Source: an uncultured Anaeromyxobacter sp. (GTDB taxonomy: Bacteria; Myxococcota; Myxococcia; Myxococcales; Anaeromyxobacteraceae). From it: a stretch of 47,141 bases of DNA. The translations under genes and the position numbers were made by a program. Below, piece by piece: positions 8,693 to 16,824 of this stretch. The notes below the pieces were generated by a model, which ran no database searches, had not been told where the DNA came from, and worked only from the letters and a program-made list of their open reading frames with translations. The stretch covers positions 1 through 47,141 of the forward strand of contig CAIVAR010000113.1 of assembly GCA_903904005.1 (NCBI GenBank), written 5' to 3'. Position 1 is the first letter of the stretch. Every line of letters begins with the position of its first letter.

Positions 8693-9534
8693 TTGCGCTC
8701 ACCCGAGAAGTCGCCACCGTGGCGGGTCATGCCCTCGGGCAGGACGTTCAGGGTGACCATCGAGCCCACCACCAGGCCGAAGGCCACGATGGTGAGCAGC
8801 GCGAAGCGGCGCCCGTGCCAGCCGGTGTGCCGGAGCTGGACCATGACCCCGTAGAGCATCCAGATGACGAGGGAGCTCACCTGCTGCGGATCCCACTGCC
8901 AGGCGCTCTTCCAGACCACCTTGGCCATGCCCGACCCGGTGAGCAGCGCCACCGTGTAGACCACGAAGCCGAAGCGGACCAGCCGCTGGTTCAGCTGGTC
9001 CAGGGCGGCGAGCGAGGGGAGGCGCGAGAAGAGGGCCCCGAAGCGCTTCCCCTTCACCTCCCGTTCCTGGAGCAGGTACATCACCGCGACCAGAGAGGCG
9101 ATGGCGAAGAGCGCCACCCCGAGCAGCGCGGTCACGATGTGGATGGTGAGCATGGGGCGCCGCACCGCCTCGGGCAGCACCTCGGGGAAGTCCGGCTTCA
9201 CCAGGAAGAGCGTGGGGAGCAGCACCACCAGGATGAGCGGCGTGACGAAGGCCCCGATGGCCGGGATGCGGTAGAGCCGCTGGACCACGAGCGACGCCCC
9301 GGCGGCGAGCCAGGTCATGAAGACCAGTCCGCCGCGCAGGCCGAAGAACTCGGCGCCGCCGTACTCCTTGCAGCCGAGCCCGATGGCGATCGCCTGGACC
9401 ACGAAGGCGAACCCGAGCAGCCATTGCCCCACCGTGGCGAGCGCCGCGTGGCGCGGGCGCGCGAAGTGGAGGACGTAAGCCGTGACCGCCCCGGCGTAGA
9501 AGAGGGCGGCGAAGCGAAGCACGAGGAGGCTCAT
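8689..9534 (-). CDS. HemX/CcsA-family membrane protein (cytochrome c biogenesis / haem)
   Basis: This is a 281-aa integral membrane protein with about eight hydrophobic segments. Near the C-terminus it carries [17 protein letters not shown], an eroded version of the haem-handling Trp-rich motif (WxWDPKE) of CcsA/ResC, with a nearby H in RHTGWHGRR. HemX-type relatives sit next to hemA in many bacteria and influence GluTR levels. CcsA proteins move haem for cytochrome c maturation. The motif differences and the hemA linkage favour HemX-like, but the two groups cannot be separated by eye. ATG 9534 starts the gene; its stop overlaps the hemA start. Confidence 0.88.
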   Translation of the reverse strand: MSLLVLRFAALFYAGAVTAYVLHFARPRHAALATVGQWLLGFAFVVQAIAIGLGCKEYGGAEFFGLRGGLVFMTWLAAGASLVVQRLYRIPAIGAFVTPLILVVLLPTLFLVKPDFPEVLPEAVRRPMLTIHIVTALLGVALFAIASLVAVMYLLQEREVKGKRFGALFSRLPSLAALDQLNQRLVRFGFVVYTVALLTGSGMAKVVWKSAWQWDPQQVSSLVIWMLYGVMVQLRHTGWHGRRFALLTIVAFGLVVGSMVTLNVLPEGMTRHGGDFSGERK

Positions 9535-9582
9535 CGGGGGTCTCGGTCGGGATTGCGGATTCGACGGTCCGTGATGCGGCCG

Positions 9583-10050
9583 TCAGGAGAGATTGTCAAG
9601 GAGGAACCTGGCGAGCGCCTCGGCCTCGTGGCGCCGATCCTCGAGGTCGCGGGGAAGTTCCCGGTGGACGTCTCCGGGGGGATGGGAAGGGGCGGCCGGC
9701 GCGGCGCGGGAGGCCGCCTCGACGGCGGAGGCCTCGGCGAGGAAACCCGGCTCGACCTCGTAGGCGACCTCCCCGAGCACGACCGAGTCGGCCATGGCCT
9801 CGCCGCCCAGTTCCCGGACCTGGGCGAGGCTCTTCACGCGGGCCACGAGCCCGGCCTCGTCCCCGTCGCCCCCGGCCACCCGCAGGAACCGGACCGCGGG
9901 TTCGAGGGCGTAGCGCCGCCCCCCCGCCGGACCGCCGAGGAGCGCGATGGAGCCGCCGTCGAGGTCGATGCGCCCCTGGCTCGCCCAGGCGTCGAGGAGC
10001 GCCTGGGAGACGAAGAGCAGTCCGCCTGAGCTGGAGAGATCGCGGGTCAT
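9583..10050 (-). CDS. hypothetical protein, first gene of the haem operon
   Basis: This 155-aa protein has no signal or membrane segment. The N-terminal half has a beta pattern (GGLLFVSQALLDAWASQG, GSIALLGG, RRYALEPAVRFLRV). The second half contains VKSLAQVRELGGEAMADSVVLGEVAYEVEPGFLAE, followed by a charged C-terminal helix (RRHEAEALARFLL). I do not recognise the family. It lies 48 bp upstream of the hemX-like gene on the same strand and is divergent from trxA, so it probably leads the haem operon. ATG at 10050 is the first start that gives plausible composition; the frame continues open upstream as a shadow of trxA. Confidence 0.7.
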   Translation of the reverse strand: MTRDLSSSGGLLFVSQALLDAWASQGRIDLDGGSIALLGGPAGGRRYALEPAVRFLRVAGGDGDEAGLVARVKSLAQVRELGGEAMADSVVLGEVAYEVEPGFLAEASAVEAASRAAPAAPSHPPGDVHRELPRDLEDRRHEAEALARFLLDNLS

Positions 10051-10134
10051 TCCGGGAACTTGCGTCGACCCCGGAACGTAGCACGCCCTCCGGTCCGCTT
10101 GCCAGCGATCGCCCGAGGAGTTAGGACAACGGCA

Positions 10135-10464
10135 ATGGCCTCCAACGACGTCGTGACCCTCGAGGACGGCACCTTCGACAACGAGGTGCTGAAGAGCGAA
10201 CTCCCTGTCCTGGTCGACTTCTGGGCCACCTGGTGCGGGCCCTGCAAGGCCATCGCACCCGTGGTGGAGCAGATCGCCGTGGACTTCAAGGGCAAGGTGA
10301 AGGTCGGGAAGATGGACATCGACAAGCACCAGGCCGTGGCCCAGAAGTACAACATCCGCTCCATCCCCACGCTGCTCGTCTTCAAGGGCGGGAAGGTCGT
10401 CGACACCGTGATCGGCGCCGACCGGACGCGGATCATCGAGAGCGTGAAGAAAGCAGCGACCTGA
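10135..10464 (+). CDS. trxA: thioredoxin
   Basis: This is a 109-aa thioredoxin, the general cytosolic dithiol reductant. The active site is FWATWCGPCK (C34, C37). The buried DKHQAVAQKYNIRSIPTLLVFKGGK carries the cis-Pro (IPT) and the final helix follows. The length is standard for Trx1. ATG at 10135 is preceded by GAGGAG and AGGA sequences 10-18 nt upstream. The gene stands alone, divergent from the haem-operon leader and convergent with rodA. Confidence 0.97.
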   Translation: MASNDVVTLEDGTFDNEVLKSELPVLVDFWATWCGPCKAIAPVVEQIAVDFKGKVKVGKMDIDKHQAVAQKYNIRSIPTLLVFKGGKVVDTVIGADRTRIIESVKKAAT

Positions 10465-10477
10465 CCGAGAGGTCAGG
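10460..10477 (+). terminator. short hairpin with GAGA tetraloop at the end of trxA
   Basis: CCTGACC (10460-10466), a GAGA loop and GGTCAGG (10471-10477) form a perfect 7-bp stem that includes the trxA stop codon. GAGA is a stable GNRA-type tetraloop. No U-tract follows, so it may be an RNA 3'-end structure rather than a full intrinsic terminator. Confidence 0.35.
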
Positions 10478-10530
10478 GCGCAAGAGCGGGACCGCGGCAC
10501 CGACGGAGCGACGGAACCTCGGGGTGGCTC

Positions 10531-10556
10531 TTGCGCGCGCTGAAGCGCGCGCCGCT
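10531..10556. repeat. REP-like palindrome, copy 1 (end of rodA)
   Basis: An 8-bp perfect GC stem (10533-10540 with 10545-10552) with the loop TGAA is flanked by TT on the left and CGCT on the right. Its right edge enters the rodA stop codon. Apart from two compensated base-pair changes in the stem, it is identical to the element at 33190-33215, which likewise abuts a stop codon on the minus strand. Confidence 0.55.
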
Positions 10557-11655
10557 AGTTCACAAACCTCCTCGTCCCCACGCTCGCCAGCATCGCCATC
10601 GCCGCGAAGACCACGAGCGTCGACGTCCCGCCGTAGCTCATGAGCGGCAGGGTCACGCCCACCACGGGCAGGACCCCCGTCACCATGCCCATGTTGACGA
10701 AGGCGTGCCAGAACACGAGCGACGTGGCCCCCACGGCCACGAACTGGCCGAAGCGATCCCGGGCGTTCATGGCGATGGTGATGCCCGAGCCCACCAGCGC
10801 GAAGTAGAGCCCGAGCAGGAGGAGTGCGCCGGCGAAGCCGTGCTCCTCGGCCCAGACCGAGAAGATGAAGTCGGTGTGCTGCTCGGGAAGGAACGAGAGC
10901 AGGGTCTGGGTGCCCTGCCCCCAGCCCTTCCCGAAGCCCTGCCCCGAGCCGACCGCGATCATCGACTGCGTGGCGTGGTACCCAGCGCCGAGGACGTCCC
11001 CCTCCGGGTTGAGGAAGGTCTCCACCCTCTTGCGCTGGTACGGCTTGAGGTGCGGCCAGGCCGCCACGGCCGCGAGCAGCACCGCGGTACCCAGGACGAC
11101 GAGCGTCTTCCAGCGGACCCCGGCGAAGAGGATCATGGTGGCGCCGACGGCCGCCACGATGAGGGCCGTGCCCAGGTCGGGCTGCTTCTGCACGAGGAGC
11201 GCCGGAACGAGCACCAGGACCGCAGGGATGGCGATGCCGGCGAGGCCGCGGGGACCGCGCCGGGGATCGCTCTCGCGGTCGGTGGAGAACCAGCGCGCCA
11301 GCACCAGGATGACCGCGATCTTGGCCAGCTCGGAGGGCTGGAAGTTCACCGGGCCGAAGCTGATCCAGCGCCGCGCCCCCATCACCACCCGCCCCTTCCA
11401 GAGCACGAGCACGAGCAGGACGAGCACCACGCCGTAGAAGACCCAGGCGCCCTGCCGGAAGATCTTGTAGTCGACGAGCACCACCGCGAGCGCGAGCACC
11501 GCGCCGGCGGCCATCCAGGTGGCCTGGGTGATCCAGATGTCCACGTGGGAGCTCCGGGACGCCGACGCGAGGTTCCACAGGCCCACCGCGCAGATGGCGA
11601 GGACGAGGAACGCCAGGTGCCAGGGGAAGCGCGCGATGGAGCGCTCCCGCGGCAT
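10555..11655 (-). CDS. rodA: rod-shape-determining peptidoglycan polymerase RodA
   Basis: RodA is the SEDS-family glycosyltransferase that polymerises lipid II into glycan strands during side-wall growth, working with PBP2. The protein has about ten hydrophobic segments and the SEDS signatures GARRWISFGPVNFQPSELAK and KQPDLGTAL. Further conserved parts are TQTLLSFLPEQHTDFIFSV, EEHGF, and GVTLPLMSYGGTS near the C-terminus. The ATG at 11655 gives 366 aa. A TTG at 11691, inside the end of mrdA, would add 12 residues (ALDLSGLASLG) and is equally possible because neither start has a clear ribosome site. The gene lies directly downstream of mrdA in the mre/mrd cluster. Confidence 0.95.
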   Translation of the reverse strand: MPRERSIARFPWHLAFLVLAICAVGLWNLASASRSSHVDIWITQATWMAAGAVLALAVVLVDYKIFRQGAWVFYGVVLVLLVLVLWKGRVVMGARRWISFGPVNFQPSELAKIAVILVLARWFSTDRESDPRRGPRGLAGIAIPAVLVLVPALLVQKQPDLGTALIVAAVGATMILFAGVRWKTLVVLGTAVLLAAVAAWPHLKPYQRKRVETFLNPEGDVLGAGYHATQSMIAVGSGQGFGKGWGQGTQTLLSFLPEQHTDFIFSVWAEEHGFAGALLLLGLYFALVGSGITIAMNARDRFGQFVAVGATSLVFWHAFVNMGMVTGVLPVVGVTLPLMSYGGTSTLVVFAAMAMLASVGTRRFVN

Positions 11656-11680
11656 GCCCAGGCTGGCCAGGCCGGAGAGA

Positions 11681-13711
11681 TCAAGCGCCAAGGCGAACCC
11701 CCGCGGGGAGATCGGCGGCGGCCCGCGCCGGCTTCTCGGGCTTGCCGGGCGTGGGGGGCGGCGCGGCGGGCGGCGGAGCCGGCGCCGGAGGGGCGGCGAC
11801 GGGGCGCTGGAGGCCCTCCCGGGCACGGGCGTCCTCCTCCTTCAGCGCCATCCACTTCCGCACCACGGCCGCCGCGGTGGGCGCCGCGTTGGAGGAGCCG
11901 AAGCCCGAGTGCTCGTTCAGCACCACCACCACGATCTCGGGGTCGTCGGCCGGAGCGAAGGCGGCGAACCAGGCGTGGTCCCGCTGGAAGTAGGTGACCT
12001 GCGACGCCTTGAGTCGCTTCGCGCCGAGCTTCACGACCTGTGCGGTGCCGGTCTTCCCGGCCATGACCATGTCCTTGAAGCGCACGCCGTAGGCGGTTCC
12101 GAAGGGCTCGTTCACCGCGGCGAGGAGCCCCTTCATCACCGCGTCCCGGGTCTCCGGCTTCACCGGGAGCACCCCGCGGACCTCCGGCGCGAACTCCTTC
12201 TTCACGTCGCCCTTCGGGTCCTCGATGCGCAGGATCACCTGCGGCCTCCAGACCTTGCCGGTGGCGAGCGCCGCGTAGAGCACCAGCTGCTGCAGCGGGG
12301 TGACGTTCACGTCGCCCTGGCCGATGGCGATGTTGAGGGACATGCCGTGCTGGTGGCCACCGGGCTGGTGGGCGTCGTGCCAGGCCTCGTCGGGCATGAC
12401 CCCGGGGATCTCCCCCAGGATGTCCAGGCCGGTGGGCTTGCCGAGCCCGAGGAGCGAGCCCCACCGGGCGATCTTGTCGGTGCCCATGCGGTCGCTCAGC
12501 GAGTAGAAGAAGACGTCGCAGCTGGCGCCCAGCGCGTGCTCGAGGTCCACCTGGCCGTGCCCGGTCTCCTTGTCGCAGCGCCAGGTGTGTCTACCCATGG
12601 TGTAGCGTCCAGGGCAGTAGACGGTGCCGCCGGGACGGAGCACGCCCTCCTCGAGCGCGGCCACGGCGGTCACGACCTTGAAGGTGCTGCCCGGGTGGTA
12701 GTGCTGCTGGATGGCCCGGAAGAGCTCGGGCTGGAGCGGGTCGGCGCGGATGGCGGCCAGCTCGGCGCGGGTGATGCGCCCGGACATCTTGTTCGGGTCG
12801 ACGGCCGGGCGGTCGACGAGGGCCAGGATGAACCCGGTCCGCGCGTCCATGGCGATCACCGCGCCGGCGGTGGCCGGGAAGGTCTTCTCGGCCAGCTCCT
12901 GCAGCCTCCAGTCGATGGAGAGGACGAGGTTGTTCCCCGGATAGGAGGGCTCGAAGCGCTGCCCCTCCGGGATGAGATCGCTGTCCCGCTTGGCGTTGCC
13001 CCGGGCGTCGACCACAACCCGCTGCGTCCCGTCGATGCCGCGCAGCTCCCGCTCGTACCGCTTCTCGAGTCCGCGCCGCCCCACGAAGTCGCGCGGCTGG
13101 TAGGGCTGGACATCGCCGCCGGCCTTCTCGATCTCGGCGTTCAGCTTCCCGATCTCCTCGGCGCCGACCTCGTTCATGTAACCGAGGAGGTGGCTCGCCC
13201 AGATGCCGTGGCGGTAGCTGCGGTGGGGCGTGGGGAGGACATCGACGGCCCCGGACAGCTCGATGCGGTTGGCCTCGATGACGTCGAGCTCGTCGCGGGA
13301 GATGTCGACCTTCACCGTGAAGGGGCGGAAGCGGACCAGGCCCCGGGCGGTGCGGAGGTGCTCCCGGACCCGCTGCTCCTCCTCGAAGGAGAAGGAGAGC
13401 AGCGTGGCGAGCCGGCCGACCACCTCGTCGCACACCTTCCCGCAGAAGTAGGGGATGAGCACCACGTCGTAGCTGGGGCGCGAGTCGACGAGGACCTTGC
13501 GGTTGCGGTCGAGCACGAGCCCCCGGTCGGCGGGGACCCGGAGCTCCTTCACGAAGTTCTCCTCGGCCTTGCCCCGGTACTCCTCCCCGCGGAGAACCTG
13601 CAGGTGGTAGAGGCGCGACAGGATCACGAGGAACGCGAACGTGACGAAGCCCGCCATCCAGAGGAGGCGGGTCGACCCGTCGCCGCGGGGCGTGGAGGAG
13701 CTCAGCGCCAC
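11681..13711 (-). CDS. mrdA: penicillin-binding protein 2 (elongasome transpeptidase)
   Basis: This is a 676-aa class B PBP that cross-links peptidoglycan during elongation. It has one N-terminal membrane anchor (about 16-34), a dimerisation domain with VPADRGLVLDRN, and the transpeptidase domain. The catalytic motifs are PGSTFK (S342, K345), SCD (397-399) and KTGT (K553). A His-rich loop (HDAHQPGGHQHG, about 445-456) precedes the conserved MSLNIAIGQG. The C-terminal ~45 residues are Pro/Ala-rich and low in complexity, beyond the enzyme fold. GTG at 13711 is the start, 10 bp after mreD. Together with RodA it forms the polymerase/cross-linker pair of the Rod system. Confidence 0.96.
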   Translation of the reverse strand: MALSSSTPRGDGSTRLLWMAGFVTFAFLVILSRLYHLQVLRGEEYRGKAEENFVKELRVPADRGLVLDRNRKVLVDSRPSYDVVLIPYFCGKVCDEVVGRLATLLSFSFEEEQRVREHLRTARGLVRFRPFTVKVDISRDELDVIEANRIELSGAVDVLPTPHRSYRHGIWASHLLGYMNEVGAEEIGKLNAEIEKAGGDVQPYQPRDFVGRRGLEKRYERELRGIDGTQRVVVDARGNAKRDSDLIPEGQRFEPSYPGNNLVLSIDWRLQELAEKTFPATAGAVIAMDARTGFILALVDRPAVDPNKMSGRITRAELAAIRADPLQPELFRAIQQHYHPGSTFKVVTAVAALEEGVLRPGGTVYCPGRYTMGRHTWRCDKETGHGQVDLEHALGASCDVFFYSLSDRMGTDKIARWGSLLGLGKPTGLDILGEIPGVMPDEAWHDAHQPGGHQHGMSLNIAIGQGDVNVTPLQQLVLYAALATGKVWRPQVILRIEDPKGDVKKEFAPEVRGVLPVKPETRDAVMKGLLAAVNEPFGTAYGVRFKDMVMAGKTGTAQVVKLGAKRLKASQVTYFQRDHAWFAAFAPADDPEIVVVVLNEHSGFGSSNAAPTAAAVVRKWMALKEEDARAREGLQRPVAAPPAPAPPPAAPPPTPGKPEKPARAAADLPAGVRLGA

Positions 13712-13721
13712 GGCCGCTCCC

Positions 13722-14243
13722 TCACAGGAGGATCCCGGGCTGATCGCGGTTGGCCGGGACGAGGACGCGGTCGAGGACGAAACGCACCGGCGGTGCGGCC
13801 AGCGCGGTGAGGACCGACTCGATCGCCACCCGCCCGAGCAGGCTCCAGCCCGGCTCGGCGGCCGGCGGGCTCACGTAGCGGAGCAGCACGATGGCCCCGA
13901 ACCCCATGGCGAGCGTCGCCGCGCCCGACAGGACCGCGAAGCCGAGGGTGCTGCGGGCGTCGAACGGACCCGCCCCGGCGCGGACGCCGACGAAGACGAG
14001 CACCGCGAGGAAGGTGAGCAGCCCTCCCGGGCCTCCCGCTGCGGCATCGAGCAGGACCCCCACGATCACCGCCCCGATGGCCCCCTCGATCACCGGGGTC
14101 TCGAGGCCGAGCCACACGATCACGGGGACGGCGAGCGCGATCGACACCGCGCCGCCGGAGAGCTGCCGGGTGGCCGAGGCGCCGATGGCCAGGAGGAGGA
14201 GCGCCGCGGCCGCGGCCAGCGGGACGCGCAACACGTTCCTCAT
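13722..14243 (-). CDS. mreD: rod shape-determining protein MreD
   Basis: This is a 173-aa, very hydrophobic protein with five or six membrane segments, including VIVWLGLETPVIEGAIGAVI and a GVLLDAAAGGPGG segment that resembles the MreD pattern G-x-x-x-D. The sequence is weakly conserved in the family, so the position between mreC and mrdA carries much of the identification. The ATG overlaps the mreC stop (ATGA). MreD is an inner-membrane component linking MreC to the peptidoglycan enzymes. Confidence 0.88.
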   Translation of the reverse strand: MRNVLRVPLAAAAALLLLAIGASATRQLSGGAVSIALAVPVIVWLGLETPVIEGAIGAVIVGVLLDAAAGGPGGLLTFLAVLVFVGVRAGAGPFDARSTLGFAVLSGAATLAMGFGAIVLLRYVSPPAAEPGWSLLGRVAIESVLTALAAPPVRFVLDRVLVPANRDQPGILL

Positions 14244-15106
14244 GGCGCCGGCGCCTGGGCTGCCGGGAGGGCGCCGGGGGGATCGATGGCCACGAGCACC
14301 CCGACCTCCTCCACGCGGTTCACGTCCACGGCCGGGAGCACCTCGGCCGCCTGGTAGAGGCCGTGCCCGCCCCGCTTCACCCCCGTCACCTGCCCGACGG
14401 GCAGGCCGCGCGGGAAGACCCCGTCGGTCCCGGAGGTGAGGAGCTCGTCCCCCTCGATGAGGTCGTCGGAACGGAGCGCGTACTCGAGCCGGCAGGGGCC
14501 AGGGGCACCCTGTCCCCGGACGTTGGCGCGGGCCCGGGAACGCTCCACCCGGACCGCGATGGAGCTGTTGCGGTCGGAGAGGAGCAGGACGTCGGCGCTG
14601 CGGGACCCGAGGGTGTGGATGCGCCCGAGGACCCCTCCGGGGGTGACCACCGGCATCATCCGGCGGATCCCGTCGTCGCTGCCCCGGTCGATGGTGACGA
14701 GCTGCAGCCCCTTGGGATCCATCCGCGTGCCGATGACCCGCGCGCCGACCACGCGAAGCTCGGGGCGGGACCGGGCGAAGGCGAGCAGCTTCGTGAGCCG
14801 TTCGTTCTCGGCTCGGAGCTGGATGAGATCGCCGTTCTCGGCGCGGAGTTCGTTGACGGTTCGTGACAGGGCACGGGCCTGCCGCTCCACGCCGCGCAGC
14901 CAGACGTAGCGGTTCCAGCCGCCGAGGACGCCCGTCACCACCCAGTCGACGCTCTTCTCGACCGGACTGGTGACGGTGAGGACGAACCTGTCCATGGCGG
15001 TCCGATCACCCGGGTGTCTCGCGTGGGCGAGGAAGACGCCCAGCGGGACCACGGCGAGGACCACCACGACGATCACTTCCCGATAGCGCCTGAGTAGTGC
15101 GAACAA
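14240..15106 (-). CDS. mreC: rod shape-determining protein MreC
   Basis: MreC is the periplasmic scaffold of the elongasome. The 288-aa protein has an N-terminal membrane segment (VIVVVVLAVVPLGVFLA). A coiled coil with RTVNELRAENGDLIQLRAE follows, then the beta-barrel domain with ARVIGTRMDPKGLQLVTIDR, MPVVTPGGVLGRI, VLLLSDRNSSIAVRV and LLTSGTDGVFPRGLPVG. The start appears to be TTG at 15106, supported by GGGAGAAG a few bases upstream. The gene heads mreC-mreD-mrdA-rodA; mreB, usually just upstream, is absent, because the upstream gene is the divergent foldase. Confidence 0.95.
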   Translation of the reverse strand: MFALLRRYREVIVVVVLAVVPLGVFLAHARHPGDRTAMDRFVLTVTSPVEKSVDWVVTGVLGGWNRYVWLRGVERQARALSRTVNELRAENGDLIQLRAENERLTKLLAFARSRPELRVVGARVIGTRMDPKGLQLVTIDRGSDDGIRRMMPVVTPGGVLGRIHTLGSRSADVLLLSDRNSSIAVRVERSRARANVRGQGAPGPCRLEYALRSDDLIEGDELLTSGTDGVFPRGLPVGQVTGVKRGGHGLYQAAEVLPAVDVNRVEEVGVLVAIDPPGALPAAQAPAP

Positions 15107-15243
15107 ATCTTCTCCCGCCCCGCCCTTGTCACCCGCCCATTCCTAAAAACCCTTGCATTTTAGCCCTTGTCGACCTACTTGTTCAACCCCGCCGCGGCCG
15201 GCCGCCGCGGACGGCAGCCCACCCCGCGGGAGCGTTCTACCTC
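15107..15243. promoter_or_regulatory. divergent promoter region, mreC and ppiD-like gene
   Basis: This 137-bp gap holds a local A+T-rich patch (TCCTAAAAACCCTTGCATTT, 15141-15160). A weak rightward pair TTGCAT...TACTTG with a 17-bp spacer can be drawn, but its -10 is poor. Promoters for both genes presumably lie here. Confidence 0.35.
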
Positions 15244-16818
15244 ATGCTGGACATCCTTCGCTCGAAGAGCCGCAGCGTCCTCACCTACGTGCTCTTCGGC
15301 ATCATCATCGTCGTCTTCGTGGTCAGCTTCGGCCCCGGCTCCCAGGGCTGTCAGGTGGAGGGTCTCTCCGCCCACTCCGCGGTCGAGATCGACGGCTACG
15401 TGGTCACCCCGGCCGACTACGAGGAGACCTACGGCAACCTCTTCCGCAACTACCAGGCGCGGATGGGGCAGACCTTCACCCGTGAGCTCGCCGACCAGCT
15501 CGGCCTGCGCAACGTGGCGATGAACCAGCTCGTCGACCGGGTCCTCGTCGTCCAGGAGGCGAAGAAGCGCGGCCTGCGCGTCAGCCCCGACGAGATCAAC
15601 CGGGCGGTCTGGGCCATCCAGGGCTTCCAGTCGTCCGACGGCAAGTTCGACATCGAGCTCTACCGGCGGGCCGTCCGGCAGGCCTACGGCTCCGAGTCCC
15701 GCTTCGAGGAGAAGCTCGTCGAGGACCTGCTCTTCCAGAAGATGATGGCGCTCGTCCGGGAGAACGCGCTCGTCTCCGAGGAGGAGATCCGGGCCGCCTG
15801 GACCACCGACTTCGACCGGGTCGACCTCGAGTGGGTCCGCTTCCCGCTGGCCGCCGCCCGCAAGGAGGTCAAGGTCACCGATGCCGAGGTGACGGCCCTC
15901 CTCAAGGCCGACGCCGCCCGCGTGCAGAAGGCTTACGAGGCCAATGCCGCCCGCTACGACGTGAAGAAGAAGGTGAAGGCCCGCCACATCCTGGTGCGCG
16001 TCCCCGAGGGGGCACCCGCGGCGCAGGACGACGAGGCGAAGGCCAAGGCCGCCGGCTACGCCGAGCGGGTGAAGAAGGAGCCCTTCGCCCAGGTGGCGAA
16101 GGAGGTCTCCGACGACACGGGCACCCGGGAGAAGGGGGGAGACCTGGGCTCGTTCGGCCCCGGCCTCATGGCCAAGCCCTTCGAGGACGCGGCCTTCGCG
16201 CTCAAGCCGGGCGAGGTCTCCGCGCCGGTCCGCACCCGCTTCGGCTGGCACGTCATCCTGGTGGAAGGCGTCGAGGACGGCCGCATCGTCCCGCTGAAGG
16301 AGGTCGAGCGCGACCTCGCCCGCGAGGTGCTCGAGATCGCGGGCGCCGAGAAGATCGCCGACCGCCGGGCCCGCGAGGCGCTGGCCCAGGCGAAGGGTGG
16401 CAGGAAGCTCGAGGTCCTCTTCCCCGCGGCCCAGTCCGGGGCGAAGAAGTCCGGCCCCACGCTGGGCGGTGAGCCGCTCGTGGCCAAGGACACCGGCCTC
16501 TTCAACCCGTCCGCGGGAACCGCGCCGGGCCTGGGCGACGCGCCGGCGGTCTGCACCGCCGCGGCCGCCGCCAGCACCGGACAGACCCTTCCCGCCGTCT
16601 ATCCCACGCCCGCCGGCCCCGTGGTGGCCCAGGTGAAGGAGCGGCAGCGCCCCGACCCCGCCCAGTACGCGCGCCAGCGCGACGAGGTGGCGGCACGGCT
16701 CGGTTCGCGCCGCCAGGCCGAGGTCGAGACCGCCTGGCTGAAGACGCTCCGCGACGCCTCGAAGGTCAAGATCAACGACGCTGTCCTGCGCGGCGCCGTG
16801 GCGGCGCAGGACCGGTAG
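15244..16818 (+). CDS. PpiD/SurA-like membrane-anchored peptidyl-prolyl isomerase
   Basis: This is a 524-aa periplasmic folding factor. An N-terminal anchor (VLTYVLFGIIIVVFVVSF, about residues 13-30) is followed by a SurA_N-type chaperone domain (VEIDGYVVTPADYEETY, NQLVDRVLVVQEAKKRGL, SPDEI). A parvulin domain at about 240-340 has KARHILVRV, DTGTREKGGDLGSFGPG, MAKPFEDAAFALKPGEVS and FGWHVILVEG. A C-terminal extension of ~180 residues matches the second SurA_N/C-terminal part of PpiD. ATG 15244 is chosen because it places the anchor at the N-terminus; longer in-frame starts add only Pro/Arg-rich sequence. It probably assists outer-membrane or secreted protein folding. Confidence 0.93.
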   Translation: MLDILRSKSRSVLTYVLFGIIIVVFVVSFGPGSQGCQVEGLSAHSAVEIDGYVVTPADYEETYGNLFRNYQARMGQTFTRELADQLGLRNVAMNQLVDRVLVVQEAKKRGLRVSPDEINRAVWAIQGFQSSDGKFDIELYRRAVRQAYGSESRFEEKLVEDLLFQKMMALVRENALVSEEEIRAAWTTDFDRVDLEWVRFPLAAARKEVKVTDAEVTALLKADAARVQKAYEANAARYDVKKKVKARHILVRVPEGAPAAQDDEAKAKAAGYAERVKKEPFAQVAKEVSDDTGTREKGGDLGSFGPGLMAKPFEDAAFALKPGEVSAPVRTRFGWHVILVEGVEDGRIVPLKEVERDLAREVLEIAGAEKIADRRAREALAQAKGGRKLEVLFPAAQSGAKKSGPTLGGEPLVAKDTGLFNPSAGTAPGLGDAPAVCTAAAAASTGQTLPAVYPTPAGPVVAQVKERQRPDPAQYARQRDEVAARLGSRRQAEVETAWLKTLRDASKVKINDAVLRGAVAAQDR

Positions 16819-16824
16819 CGGCGG

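Noticed and set aside
11735-11830. Tandem repeat in the Pro/Ala-rich end of mrdA
   Set aside because: It is a low-complexity PAP/PPP coding stretch without a regular repeat unit.
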